Source: Arthrobacter sp. 24S4-2
Lineage (GTDB): Bacteria > Actinomycetota > Actinomycetes > Actinomycetales > Micrococcaceae
Assembly (NCBI RefSeq): GCF_005280255.1
Contig: NZ_CP040018.1
Span: 4,154,001-4,218,000, forward strand
Length of the DNA stretch: 64,000 nt
Reading direction: 5' to 3'
Shown here: one piece after another, positions 7,296-16,117 of the stretch
Layout of the letters: every line of letters starts with the position of its first letter
Numbering within the stretch: position 1 is the first letter of the stretch
Notes under the pieces: generated by a model
Seen by the model: only the letters and a program-made list of their open reading frames with translations
Told to the model about the DNA's origin: nothing
The model's database searches: none
Made by a program: the position numbers and the translations under genes

Positions 7296-9002
7296 TTAGC
7301 GTAGCCAGGCCGTCGCGTTGGCAGGAAGCTTGCCGGCTTCCAGCGGGGCGCTGCTGAGCAGGACCTCGCCGGCCGGGAGTTCCACCGGCTCCGCACCGAA
7401 GTTGGTCACGGACTGCCAGCCGCCGTGGCGGCTGAACTGCAGCACGTTGGGGTTGCCGGTTTCCACCCATTCCAGCTCTTCCGCGGTCTGCAGCTCGCGG
7501 CGCAGCTTAAGCGCCTTGCGGTAGAGCTCCAGGGTGGAGCCCTCCACGCCGTCCTGGGCATCCACGGCGTAGCGGCTGAACCATTCCGGCTGGGGCAGGT
7601 GGGCGTCTCCGGCGCCGAAGCCGAATGACGTGCCCTCACTGGCCCACGGCAGCGGCACGCGGCAGCCGTCGCGGCCGATCTCCACGCCCTTGTTGCGGAA
7701 GAACGACGGGTCCTGGCGGTCGGCGTCGGGGATCTCGCCGACTTCCTGCAGGCCGAGTTCCTCGCCCTGGTACAGGTAGGCCGAGCCCGGCAGTGCCAGC
7801 ATCAGCAGGCTGGCCGCACGGGCGCGGCGCAGGCCCAGTTCCACGTTCAGTTCCTCGGCCGGTGCGCCGGCCAGCAGCCAGCCCTTGCCGTCCTGGCCCT
7901 TGGCGTGGACTCCCCCGCCCATCGGCAGGCCGTACCGCGTTGCGTGCCGGACGACGTCGTGGTTGGAGAAGACCCAGGTGGAGGAGGCGCCGGTTGCCGT
8001 CGCTTCGGCCAGGTTCCGGGTGATGATTTCCTGGAATTCCTCGGCGTTGAAATCAGCCTGCAGCAGGTCGAAGTTGAAGGCCTGGCCCAGGCCCTGCGGG
8101 CTCGCGTAGCGGGCACGGCGGGTGGCGTGCACCCAGGCTTCGGCGACGGCGGTGCGCGGAGGGTTGTACTCGTTGAACACCTCACGCCATTCGGCATAGA
8201 TCTCGTGGACTTCGTCGCGGTCCCAGAACGGGTGCGAGCCGTCCGGGAAGCCGTCCGTGCCCGTGTTGGCCTCGGTCAGCTCCACCTTGGAGATGAGCGG
8301 CTCGGTCAGGTCCTTGGTCAGGGCGTGCGCCACATCCACGCGGAAGCCGTCCACGCCGCGGTCGGACCAGAAGCGCAGGGTCTTCAGGAAGTCGTCGCGG
8401 ATCTCGCGGTTGGACCAGTTCAGGTCCGGCTGCTCCTTGGCGAAGATGTGCAGGTACCACTGGCCGGGGGTGCCGTCCGGTTCGGTGATGCGCTCCCAGG
8501 CGGGACCGCCGAACACGGAGTCCCAGTCCGACGGCGGCAGCTCGCCGTTCTTGCCGAGCCCGTCGCGGAAGATGTAGCGCTCGCGCGCGGCGGAGCCCTT
8601 CGGTGCGGCGAGTGCTTCTTTGAACCATTCGTGCCGGTTGGAGGAGTGGTTGGGGACGATGTCCGCAATGAGCTTGATGCCGGCGGCGTGCAGGGCGGCG
8701 GACATCTCGGCGAAGTCCTCCAGCGTGCCCAGCTTGGGGTCCACGTTGCGGTAGTCGTCGACGTCGTAACCGCCGTCAGCGAGCGCGGACGGGTAGAACG
8801 GGCTGAGCCAGACGGCGTCGATCCCCAGTTCCTTCAGGTACGGCACCTTGGCCGTGATGCCCTTGATGTCGCCCAGTCCGTCACCGTTCGAATCCGAGAA
8901 GCTGCGCGGATAGATCTGGTACACGGAGGCCTGGCGCCACCAGTTGGGATCGGCTGCGAGGTTTGAATCGGACAGGGTTGCCAGAGTGGCGGTGGTGGAC
9001 AA
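7296..9002 (-). CDS. GH13 alpha-glucosidase / oligo-glucosidase
   Basis: A cytoplasmic GH13 enzyme that hydrolyses imported alpha-glucosides. The family regions are all present: WWRQASVYQIYPRSFSDSNG, the nucleophile Asp in DGFRVDVAH (about residue 223), the acid Glu in VAEAWV (about 288) and the transition-state Asp in SNHDVVRH (about 349). About 568 residues, normal length, no signal peptide. I chose TTG 9002 because AAAGGA sits eight bases upstream; the frame stays open to GTG 9086, which has no ribosome-binding site and adds 28 unconserved residues. It is the last gene of the binding protein-permease-permease operon, ended by the terminator at 7207-7250. Confidence 0.9.
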   Translation of the reverse strand: MSTTATLATLSDSNLAADPNWWRQASVYQIYPRSFSDSNGDGLGDIKGITAKVPYLKELGIDAVWLSPFYPSALADGGYDVDDYRNVDPKLGTLEDFAEMSAALHAAGIKLIADIVPNHSSNRHEWFKEALAAPKGSAARERYIFRDGLGKNGELPPSDWDSVFGGPAWERITEPDGTPGQWYLHIFAKEQPDLNWSNREIRDDFLKTLRFWSDRGVDGFRVDVAHALTKDLTEPLISKVELTEANTGTDGFPDGSHPFWDRDEVHEIYAEWREVFNEYNPPRTAVAEAWVHATRRARYASPQGLGQAFNFDLLQADFNAEEFQEIITRNLAEATATGASSTWVFSNHDVVRHATRYGLPMGGGVHAKGQDGKGWLLAGAPAEELNVELGLRRARAASLLMLALPGSAYLYQGEELGLQEVGEIPDADRQDPSFFRNKGVEIGRDGCRVPLPWASEGTSFGFGAGDAHLPQPEWFSRYAVDAQDGVEGSTLELYRKALKLRRELQTAEELEWVETGNPNVLQFSRHGGWQSVTNFGAEPVELPAGEVLLSSAPLEAGKLPANATAWLR

Positions 9003-9089
9003 AAGAGATTCCTTTTCTTGGGTTGGTTGTTGTTGCCGGTCTTGGGAAAAATTGATGGGCGCCCGGATGCCTTGCGCCTGTTTCACTGG

Positions 9090-10004
9090 TTACTTCACTG
9101 CACCGCGCATGACTCCGGACAGTACCCAACGTTGCGCCAGGATGTAAACCACCAGCGTGGGCGCCATGGCCATGAGGTACGACGCGAAGGCCAGGCTGTA
9201 GTTGGTGTTGAATTCGCCCTGGAAGAGCATTTGCACCACGGGGAGGGTCTGCAGTGCGGGGTCCGCGATCATCATCTGCGGCAGCAGGAAGTCATTCCAG
9301 GAGCCGAGGAAGGCGAAGATCCCCACAGTTGCGTTCATGGGAGCCAGCAGCGGAAAGATGATCCTGCGGAACACCTGCCACGTGGTGGCGCCGTCCATGC
9401 GTGCCGACTCTTCCAGCTCCACGGGAATGGAGCGTACGAAGGCAATGTACAGCAGCGTATTGAACGAGATTCCGCCGAGGACGTGCAGGAACACAACGCC
9501 GGCCGGGTTGTCCAGGCCAAGGAGCGCCGTCTGCTTGATGAGCGGCAGGATGATCACCGGGAAGGGAATGAACATTGCCGACAGCAGGTAGACGAACGAG
9601 CCCCGGAAGAACCTGTGGTTCCAGTTCCGGGCAATGGCGTAGGCCACCAGGGAACTGCAGGCCAGGGAACCGAGGACGCTCAACACGGTAACGAACGCCG
9701 TGGACATGAAGGCCCGCGGGAAGTTGGTGGCCACGTAGGCGGCGGCGAAGTTTTCCCAGTTCATCGGGTTGGGCCAGGCGAGGCCCGTGCCGGTTCCGAT
9801 CTGGTCCGGGGACTTGAGTGCCATGGCCACGGTGAAGTAGAGCGGCAGCAGGACGGTCAGCGAGGCCACCAGCATCAGGGCGGTGAGCCACCAGTTGACC
9901 TTGAAGCCCTCGCGGTTGGACTTGCGGTTCTTGCGGAAGCCCGACGTGACACTGGTGGGCCCCGCGGCTCCGGTGATGGGCGCGGAATGTGTGGAAACAG
10001 TCAT
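9090..10004 (-). CDS. Carbohydrate ABC transporter permease, MalG type
   Basis: A 304-residue inner-membrane permease of the CUT1 family with six predicted helices; the first is at about 38-60 (WWLTALMLVASLTVLLPLYF). The EAA loop that contacts the ATPase is ELEESARMDGATTWQVFRRI near residue 200. It overlaps the MalF-type permease gene by one base and works with it and the lipoprotein encoded upstream. No ABC ATPase is present in the operon, which fits the actinobacterial habit of sharing one MsiK-type ATPase among sugar importers. Confidence 0.92.
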   Translation of the reverse strand: MTVSTHSAPITGAAGPTSVTSGFRKNRKSNREGFKVNWWLTALMLVASLTVLLPLYFTVAMALKSPDQIGTGTGLAWPNPMNWENFAAAYVATNFPRAFMSTAFVTVLSVLGSLACSSLVAYAIARNWNHRFFRGSFVYLLSAMFIPFPVIILPLIKQTALLGLDNPAGVVFLHVLGGISFNTLLYIAFVRSIPVELEESARMDGATTWQVFRRIIFPLLAPMNATVGIFAFLGSWNDFLLPQMMIADPALQTLPVVQMLFQGEFNTNYSLAFASYLMAMAPTLVVYILAQRWVLSGVMRGAVK

Positions 10005-10957
10005 TAGAGTGAAACCCCCCGGCGCTGGATGAGGCGCAGCTGGATGACGGAGATCAGCAGGGTGATCAGGAAGTAGATGACGGCGTTCGCCATCTGGTAG
10101 GAGTAGTCGCCGCCCGTGAAGCCGGAGAAGATGCGCATGGCCACGGACTGCGTCGCCATGCCGGGACCTCCGCCGGTGAGGCCCACGATGATCTCGTAGG
10201 TCCCCAGGAAGCCTTTGAACCCGAGGATCACGTTGATCACGAGGTAGCCCAGGATCAGCGGCAGCGTCAGGCTGAGGAACTGGCGGAAACTGCCGGCACC
10301 GTCCAGGTCCGCGGCTTCATAGACCTCGGAAGGGACACTCTGCAGTCCCGCCAGGTAGATGATGGTGGCGCCGGGCGCCGCCTGCCAGACAGTAACCACC
10401 ACGATGGCGATCCAGGCCAGGTTCTCATTGGCGAGGATGCTGGTGGCGAGCGGGGTCATTCCGAACCGCTCCGCCAGCACCGGGAGGGTGTTGGAAAAGA
10501 GGTAGTTGAACACGAAGGAGACGATGAGCGCGGACAGCACCATGGGGATGAAGAAGACGGTGCGGATGCCGGTGCGCCACTTGATCTTCGCGTTCAGGCC
10601 CAGTGCAATGGCGAGCGCCACGACGTTGACCACCACTGTGGTGGTCAGGGCGAAGACGAAGGTGAAGATGTAGGACTGCAGGACAGCCGGGTCCTTGAAG
10701 ATGTTGACGTAGTTCATCAGCCCGATGAACTTCCAGTCGCCGTAACCGGCGTAGTTCGTGAGGCTGAAGAAGACGCCCACGAGTGCCGGCAGCGTGATGA
10801 AGAAGGCGAACAGTGCCAGTACAGGCACCACCATCCAGTAGTACGTGGGGTCGATCTTGCTCTTGGACCGGAACGCTCCGGTGCCTGTGGAAGCTGAGGC
10901 GGGGGTCTTGCCTTCTGCGGGACGGGCTGTCTGGGCCACCCGGGAAGTTGTAGTCAT
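10004..10957 (-). CDS. Carbohydrate ABC transporter permease, MalF type
   Basis: A 317-residue CUT1 permease. After a polar N-terminus of about 35 residues come six hydrophobic helices, starting with YYWMVVPVLALFAFFITLPA. The EAA loop reads VPSEVYEAADLDGAGSFRQF near residue 215. It forms the translocation channel with the MalG-type protein. The gene follows the binding-protein gene by about 25 bases and overlaps the next permease by one base, so the three are one operon. Confidence 0.92.
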   Translation of the reverse strand: MTTTSRVAQTARPAEGKTPASASTGTGAFRSKSKIDPTYYWMVVPVLALFAFFITLPALVGVFFSLTNYAGYGDWKFIGLMNYVNIFKDPAVLQSYIFTFVFALTTTVVVNVVALAIALGLNAKIKWRTGIRTVFFIPMVLSALIVSFVFNYLFSNTLPVLAERFGMTPLATSILANENLAWIAIVVVTVWQAAPGATIIYLAGLQSVPSEVYEAADLDGAGSFRQFLSLTLPLILGYLVINVILGFKGFLGTYEIIVGLTGGGPGMATQSVAMRIFSGFTGGDYSYQMANAVIYFLITLLISVIQLRLIQRRGVSL

Positions 10958-10982
10958 TTGAACTCCTGGAGTCGGGGTGGGG

Positions 10983-12284
10983 TCAGACTGCGGTGCGCTG
11001 GGCCACGCGGCGCCATTCGTCGTCGAGCGCTGAAAGGAACTGCTCGCCGTTCCTGCCGTACACGAAGGACTGGATGTAGTTGTTCAGGGGCACCGACGGC
11101 GGGAAGTAGGTCGCAGCGCCTTGGTAGTAGCGCGCTTCCTTGACTGACTCGCCGAGCCCGCTGATCTGCGGGTTGCTGACGGCGGGAGCGTCCTTGAGGG
11201 GTGAGAAGGCCGCGTTCTTTTCGTTGAACGTGTTCACCACGGACGGCTCCAGCAGGTAGTTGACGAACCGCTGCGCCGCGGCCATGTTTGGCGTGTTGCG
11301 GGTGATGGAGAGCGCCATGTCCACGTTCACGCGGGCTTTGGTTTCCTCAGGGTTGTCCGTGACCGGCAGCGGGAAGCTCCCGAGCCTGATGTTCTTGTTG
11401 GCCGAAACGAGCTGGGACAGTGCCCACGGACCCTGGAGGTACATCGCCGCCTGGCCTTTGGCGAACGCCGCGTTGCCGTCCGCGTAGTTCTTGCTGGCGG
11501 CACCGTTCTGGGAGTAGGACGCGAGTTGCAGCATCTTGGGCAGCGCCGGGCCGAAGTTGTTGGAGAATGACTCGGCCGCATCCTTGCTGATTCGGGCGCC
11601 CTTGGCATTGATCCTGGCAAAGAAGTCCGCAACGTCCAGCGAGCCGCCGGACACATAGTCGAACATGCCCTGGGCGAGGGTCCAAGTGTCTTTGTACGTT
11701 CCGTAGATCGGGGCAATGCCGGCGGCCCTGAACGTTTCGCAGGCCGCGACGAACCCGCTCCACGTGGTGGGGACAGCGACACCTTGGGCCTCGAAAATAT
11801 CGCGGTTGTAGATGACCCCGGCCGCGGCCAGCGAGAACGGCAACGCACTGATCTCACTGCCGTTGTACTGGCCCCAGGAGCTGATGAGCTCCTGCATTTT
11901 CGGGTCGATGCTGGCAGCCACGGGCAGGTCCGAGAGGTCGGCGAAGATGCCTTTCCGGACAAAATCGGCGGTGGCCTGCGCGAAGCCGCGGGTCACAACA
12001 TCCGGCGGATCGTTGCGGACCAGGCCTGGGACGAAGTTGCCCTCATTGAAGTCCTGGACCACGTGGATGTCCGGGTTCAGCGCCTCGAAGTCCTTGATGA
12101 CCTGGTTGAAGTAGGCCACCACCTCGGGCTTGTTCTGCATGAAGCGCAGGGTGGTGACGCCGGTCTGCGGTCCGGACGGTGACGCGCAGCCGGTGAAGGG
12201 AATCATGGCCGCGGCCCCGGCCAGGCCGGCGGCCCGGAGCAGGGAACGCCGGCTCAGCAGCGATGCGGGCACAGCGGCGTTCAC
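10983..12284 (-). CDS. Extracellular sugar-binding lipoprotein of ABC transporter (family 1)
   Basis: About 433 residues from GTG 12284, which gives a clean lipoprotein signal: RRSLLRAAGLAGAAAMIPFTGC, with twin Arg and lipobox FTGC (Cys about residue 33). The mature part is a family-1 solute-binding protein (LRFMQNKPEVVAYFNQVI, NPDIHVVQDF, GKGQAAMYLQGPW). The frame is open to 12440, but that would add about 50 Pro-rich residues before the signal. The GTG itself has no good ribosome-binding site; instead it overlaps by four bases the stop of a 26-codon leader that does have one. It feeds the two downstream permeases; alpha-glucosides are the likely ligand given the GH13 gene. Confidence 0.85.
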   Translation of the reverse strand: MNAAVPASLLSRRSLLRAAGLAGAAAMIPFTGCASPSGPQTGVTTLRFMQNKPEVVAYFNQVIKDFEALNPDIHVVQDFNEGNFVPGLVRNDPPDVVTRGFAQATADFVRKGIFADLSDLPVAASIDPKMQELISSWGQYNGSEISALPFSLAAAGVIYNRDIFEAQGVAVPTTWSGFVAACETFRAAGIAPIYGTYKDTWTLAQGMFDYVSGGSLDVADFFARINAKGARISKDAAESFSNNFGPALPKMLQLASYSQNGAASKNYADGNAAFAKGQAAMYLQGPWALSQLVSANKNIRLGSFPLPVTDNPEETKARVNVDMALSITRNTPNMAAAQRFVNYLLEPSVVNTFNEKNAAFSPLKDAPAVSNPQISGLGESVKEARYYQGAATYFPPSVPLNNYIQSFVYGRNGEQFLSALDDEWRRVAQRTAV

Positions 12285-12361
12285 AGGGCAGGGGCTGACG
12301 TGCGGAGGTGGCGGGGCTGGTGCCCGGGTCCGGGCGGGCAGTGCCTCAGGGTGCGGTTCAC
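12281..12361 (-). CDS. 26-codon leader ORF, translationally coupled to the sugar-binding protein
   Basis: It starts at GTG 12361, five bases after a strong AAAGGAG (12367-12373), and runs 26 codons, rich in Pro, Arg and His, to a TGA that overlaps the GTG of the binding-protein gene (GTGA). The binding-protein start has no good site of its own, so ribosomes probably reach it by reading through this leader. The peptide has no known family. The alternative is that the binding-protein start is misread here or that a frameshift separates the two. Confidence 0.45.
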   Translation of the reverse strand: MNRTLRHCPPGPGHQPRHLRTSAPAL

Positions 12362-12449
12362 AGTTGCTCCTTTGCAAAAGGCTGAGTGAAGGGCTGGAAC
12401 TCAAGCCAGTGGTCGGCGGCCGTCCGGTCCACATGCTCAAAGTTTATAT

Positions 12450-12468
12450 GGAATCTAAATTTAGTTCC
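12450..12468. promoter_or_regulatory. Palindromic candidate ROK operator between sugar operon and repressor
   Basis: The palindrome CTAAATTTAG (12455-12464) is flanked by GGAA (one base away) and TTCC, inside an AT-rich island in otherwise GC-rich DNA. ROK repressors of the NagC/XylR type bind AT-rich palindromes. The site is placed to control both the ROK gene and the divergent sugar operon. The repeat is observed; binding is inferred. Confidence 0.5.
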
Positions 12469-12508
12469 TCAAGTATTATGTGGTGCAAAGCACAGAGAGG
12501 TCAACACC

Positions 12509-13743
12509 ATGTCTGAAATGACCGCGGCAACGCCCCAACTGTTGCGGCGCGTGAGCGCCGGAGCAGTGCTGGAATTCATGCGCGCCTCGCAGGCGGTGAC
12601 GGTCACGGAAGTCATGGAGGCCACCGGGCTCACCCGGGCCACCGCAATTTCCGTCTGCGAGGACCTCATGCAGCGCGGCTGGATCACGGAACTGGAAAAC
12701 CAGCGGGCATTTGGCGGCTACCAGAAAGGCAGGCCGGCACGGCGGTTCGAGCTCAACGAACGGGCAGGCTACGTCCTGGGCATGGACGTGGGCATCTCCA
12801 AGGCCACGGTGGTGGTGTCCGATCTCCGCGGCAAAGCCCTGGGCCGGTCCAGCCAGCCGTTCGCCGGTGCCGAAATTTCGGCAGAAGAGCGCATCGCCGT
12901 CATTGACCGGACCGCCATGCTGGCCCTGCACGGCATCGGCGCCTCACCTGAGGCCGTACTGGCCGTCTGCGCGGGCATCGCCGCACCGGTGGACCGCAAC
13001 GGCGACGTGCTGGTGACCCAGCACTTCTGGGGACTGTTCGACGTCGGCCTGAAGGCAGCGTTGAGGGACCTGCACGGGTGGACTGTACTGCTGGAAAACG
13101 ACGCCAACCTCGCCGCCCTGGGCGACCGCTGGCGCGGGGCGGCGGCGGGCGTGGACGACGTCGTGGTCATTCTCGCCAGTGAACGCCTGGGTTCGGGAGT
13201 GATCGACGGCGGGCGGCTGCTGCACGGCTGCGGCGGCGGCGCAGGCGAACTGGCGTTCCTGGACATGGTGGAGGGGGTGGGAGACACCTTCGGCATCGCG
13301 TCCCTGGCGAGGGGATGGGCCGCGGACGCCCTTGCCGCGAAGGCCAAAACCTCACTCCGCGAGCACGCCGGCGAAGGCGTCGAGGCCGAGCATGTCTTTG
13401 CAGCTGCGGCTGCCGGCGACGCCGTGGCCCTGAAAATCCTCGACCGGCTGGCCGACCGGATGGCCAGGGTCATTGGCGCCGTGGCCACCATCATCAACCC
13501 CGAACTGGTGGTCATCGGCGGTGCCGTGGCAAATTCTGCGGGCGTGCTGCTTGAACCGATTGCCGAACGGCTGAAGGAGTTCACCGTGACTCCCCGAGGG
13601 TGGCGGTCTCCCCGCTTGGCGATGCAATCGTGACCGTTGGGGCCGTGCGATGTGCCCTGGACTATGTCGAGGAGAATTCCCTCGACCTGGAGCTGGCAGC
13701 CCCGGCCCAGTCAGCTGCGTCGGGAGAAGCTACTCCGGCATGA
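12509..13743 (+). CDS. ROK-family transcriptional repressor, frameshifted near its 3' end
   Basis: An N-terminal winged helix (about 12-70; VTEVMEATGLTRATAISVCEDL) is followed by a ROK kinase-like fold with VLGMDVGISKATVVV, ENDANLAALG and the glycine loop HGCGGGAGEL. It probably represses the divergent sugar operon. ATG 12509 has GAGAGG upstream. The open frame ends at 13633, but the family's C-terminus (PRVAVSPLGDAIVTVGAV) continues in the next frame to TGA 13743. The break is at about 13593-13597, where one C seems missing from a C run. The corrected protein is about 411 residues, normal for the family, and its end overlaps the convergent antiporter gene by 14 bases. Confidence 0.85.
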
Positions 13744-15301
13744 TCATGGTGCGCAGGTCCAGCTGCCGCAGCACGCGGTCCGCCACTTCCGGGTCCATGT
13801 CCGGTTCGTTCCGGGCGGCCACCACTTCCTGGCGCGCGGCATCGAGCGCAATGGTCTGCACGGCGATGGCCAGTTCGCGGCCGCGCTGGCGCTTCTCCAC
13901 GAGGGATTCGTTCCGCAGGCTTCCGTCCAGGAGCTCCGCGTGCAGCCGCGTCATCTTTTCCTTGACCAGGGCCACCTTCTCCGCCGGGAGCTCCTTCATG
14001 AGGTCGTTATCCTTCAGTGCTGCGACGGCGGCCTGCTGCGCGCGTTTGGCCAGCAGGCGGGCGGCGTCACGTTCCTCCGAACCGTCGCCGGTGGCCTTCA
14101 GGACCTTCATCAGCCAGGGAAGAGTCAGGCCCGGCAGCACCAGCGTGGCCAGCAGCACGGCGCAGGCGATGACCAGCAGCTCGTGACGCGCCGGGAAGGG
14201 CGTGCCGTCCGCCAGGGTCAGGGGCAGTGCCAGGGCGAGTGCCAGCGTCGCGAGGCCGCGCATGCCGCACCAGGTCAGGATCAGGACTTCCTTGGCGGAG
14301 GTGGGCTGCAGCAGGTTCTCCCGCTTGCGCGCCGAGGCGGCCAGGAGGCCCAGCCAGAGGAACCGGACCGCGAAGACGATGATGCACACAACCACCGCGG
14401 TTCCGATCATGCCGTAGATCCCGGTGCCTTCGTCGTGGATGACCTGCCGGATCTCCAGCCCCACCAGCCCGAAGGCCAGCCCCGTCACCAGGAGCTCCAC
14501 AACGTCCCAGAAAGCCGTGCGCGTCACCCTCTCGGCGGCGTCCTGCGGCCGAGAATGGCGCTGCATCTCCAGCGCGGTGACCACGACGGCGATCACGCCT
14601 GAGGCGTGGACCTCTTCGGCGAGGATGTAGGCGGCAAACGGCACCACAAGGGTGACCGCACTGCGGGCCACCATGGAGGTCACCAGCCGGGTGATCAGCG
14701 ACGTAACCCAGCCCATGGCAATGCCCACCAGCACCGCCACCGCGGCTCCGACGAGGAACTTGAGGACGACGTCGGGCCCCATCCTGCTGCCCGAAACGGC
14801 GGCTGCAACGGCAGCCTGGAAAATGACGATGGCGGCGGCATCGTTGAATAGGCCCTCGCTTTGCAGGACGGTGATCAGCCGGCGCGGCATGTGCACCCGG
14901 CCGGCCACGGATTCCACCGCAACAGGATCCGGCGGAGCCACCATGGCGCCGAGGGCAATGGCGGCGGGAATCCCGATTCCCGGGATCATGAGCCAGGCCG
15001 CCCCGGCCACAGCAGCGGTGGACACAATCACCAGGGCCACGGCGAGCATGATCAGCGTCCGCCAGCGGACCCTGAACACCGCCCACGAGCTGCGCTGGGC
15101 CGTCGCGAACAGCAGCGGCGGCAGGAAGATGGGCAGGATCAGCTCGGGCGAGATGTCCATTTCCGGAAAGCCCGGGATGAAGGTCAGCGATGCCGCCAGG
15201 ATCAGCATGAGCACGGGATAGGGAAGCCGGAGCCGGTCCCCCAGGCCCACGGCCACCACCGTGGCAAGCAGCAGTCCGATAATGAGTGCCAGCTGATCCA
15301 T
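13730..15301 (-). CDS. CPA1-type Na+/H+ antiporter
   Basis: About 523 residues from ATG 15301 (MDQLALIIGLLLATVVAVG); a longer frame adds 19 unlikely residues. Roughly twelve hydrophobic helices cover 1-410. The core ion site LQSEGLFNDAAAIVIFQ near residue 150 has the paired Asn-Asp of electroneutral CPA1 exchangers, preceded by GAMVAPPDPVAVESVA. A hydrophilic, partly helical tail of about 110 residues follows (ARLLAKRAQQAAVAALK), typical of bacterial NhaP/YjcE-like proteins. It exports Na+ (or K+) for H+. It stands alone and ends over the tail of the ROK gene. Confidence 0.88.
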   Translation of the reverse strand: MDQLALIIGLLLATVVAVGLGDRLRLPYPVLMLILAASLTFIPGFPEMDISPELILPIFLPPLLFATAQRSSWAVFRVRWRTLIMLAVALVIVSTAAVAGAAWLMIPGIGIPAAIALGAMVAPPDPVAVESVAGRVHMPRRLITVLQSEGLFNDAAAIVIFQAAVAAAVSGSRMGPDVVLKFLVGAAVAVLVGIAMGWVTSLITRLVTSMVARSAVTLVVPFAAYILAEEVHASGVIAVVVTALEMQRHSRPQDAAERVTRTAFWDVVELLVTGLAFGLVGLEIRQVIHDEGTGIYGMIGTAVVVCIIVFAVRFLWLGLLAASARKRENLLQPTSAKEVLILTWCGMRGLATLALALALPLTLADGTPFPARHELLVIACAVLLATLVLPGLTLPWLMKVLKATGDGSEERDAARLLAKRAQQAAVAALKDNDLMKELPAEKVALVKEKMTRLHAELLDGSLRNESLVEKRQRGRELAIAVQTIALDAARQEVVAARNEPDMDPEVADRVLRQLDLRTMIMPE

Positions 15302-15391
15302 ATGCTCACTTTCCCCGAAGTGGAGGCGCCCGCGGGGATGCGCAGCCGCCTCCTCCACGATATCGGGTGCGGGGCGGGCGTTACTCGCTGG

Positions 15392-16051
15392 TCAGCCGGC
15401 GGGCTCCAGTGCCGCGGCCACCGGCAGGGTTCCGTCCCGGAATTCGATGGTGCGCCCGGCGGTTTCCGGCAGTCCCAGGACGGCGGCCGTCACGAGCGCC
15501 ACGTTCGCCCGTGAAGTGGCGGTGCCCGCGGAGGTGTCCGCCGGGTTGACGTCGATCAGCCCGTTGCCCGGTCCGTCCGTGAGGCTCCCGGGGCCCAGGA
15601 CGGTCCAGGCCAGGTCCGTGCCGCGCAGGTACTGGTCCGCGGCGGCCTTCGCCTCGGCGTAGGCGTGGAAGCTGCTGTCCGCGGGGACTCCGTGATCGGG
15701 TCCCGCACCGAAGTAGGACACCATGACATAACGTCCGACGCCGGCCTCCGCCGCCGCGTCCATCGACCGGATGGCGGCGTCGCGGTCCACAGCGTACGTT
15801 CGTTCCGGGTTGCCGCCGCCGGCACCGGCGGACCACACCACGGCGTCGTGGCCCTGGAGGGCGCTGGCGAGTTCCGCCGTCGTCGTGTGTTCAACGTCCA
15901 GGACCGACGGCGTGGCGCCTGTCGCCGCGACGTCGTCAGTGTGGTCCGGGTTGCGGAAGAAGGACGTGACGTCCTCACCTTCCGCCGCGAGGATTCTGGC
16001 CAGTTCCAAAGCCACTTTGCCGTGGCCGCCGATGATTGCGATGTGCGTCAT
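15392..16051 (-). CDS. NAD(P)-binding protein, atypical SDR (YwnB-like)
   Basis: About 219 residues from ATG 16051. The N-terminal Rossmann motif is HIAIIGGHGKVALELARIL (GxxGxxG type), and VMVSYFGAG and AYAEAKAAADQYLRG correspond to the atypical SDR core, in which the usual Tyr-x-x-x-Lys is weak. It belongs to the NAD(P)H-binding/NmrA-like proteins; the substrate is unknown. A 12-bp inverted repeat lies 24 bases upstream of the start. Confidence 0.82.
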   Translation of the reverse strand: MTHIAIIGGHGKVALELARILAAEGEDVTSFFRNPDHTDDVAATGATPSVLDVEHTTTAELASALQGHDAVVWSAGAGGGNPERTYAVDRDAAIRSMDAAAEAGVGRYVMVSYFGAGPDHGVPADSSFHAYAEAKAAADQYLRGTDLAWTVLGPGSLTDGPGNGLIDVNPADTSAGTATSRANVALVTAAVLGLPETAGRTIEFRDGTLPVAAALEPAG

Positions 16052-16074
16052 TGACTCATTCTGTCCCAAACGGA

Positions 16075-16102
16075 TGTCAGTTGGGCAGACGCCCAACTGA
16101 CA
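16075..16102. promoter_or_regulatory. 12-bp inverted repeat (TGTCAGTTGGGC / GCCCAACTGACA)
   Basis: Perfect 12-base arms are separated by AGAC, between the stop of the ECF partner gene and the start of the SDR-like gene, both on the minus strand. There is no T run on either side, so an intrinsic terminator is less likely than an operator for the SDR-like gene or an mRNA-end hairpin. Confidence 0.4.
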
Positions 16103-16117
16103 CGCCCGGGAATCAGG

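Noticed and set aside
9003..9086. GH13 start at GTG 9086
   Set aside because: No ribosome-binding site and 28 unconserved residues; TTG 9002 has AAAGGA at good spacing.
12509..13633. The ROK gene as a normal gene ending at 13633
   Set aside because: The last residues in that frame are unlike the family, and the expected C-terminus continues in the next frame to 13743.
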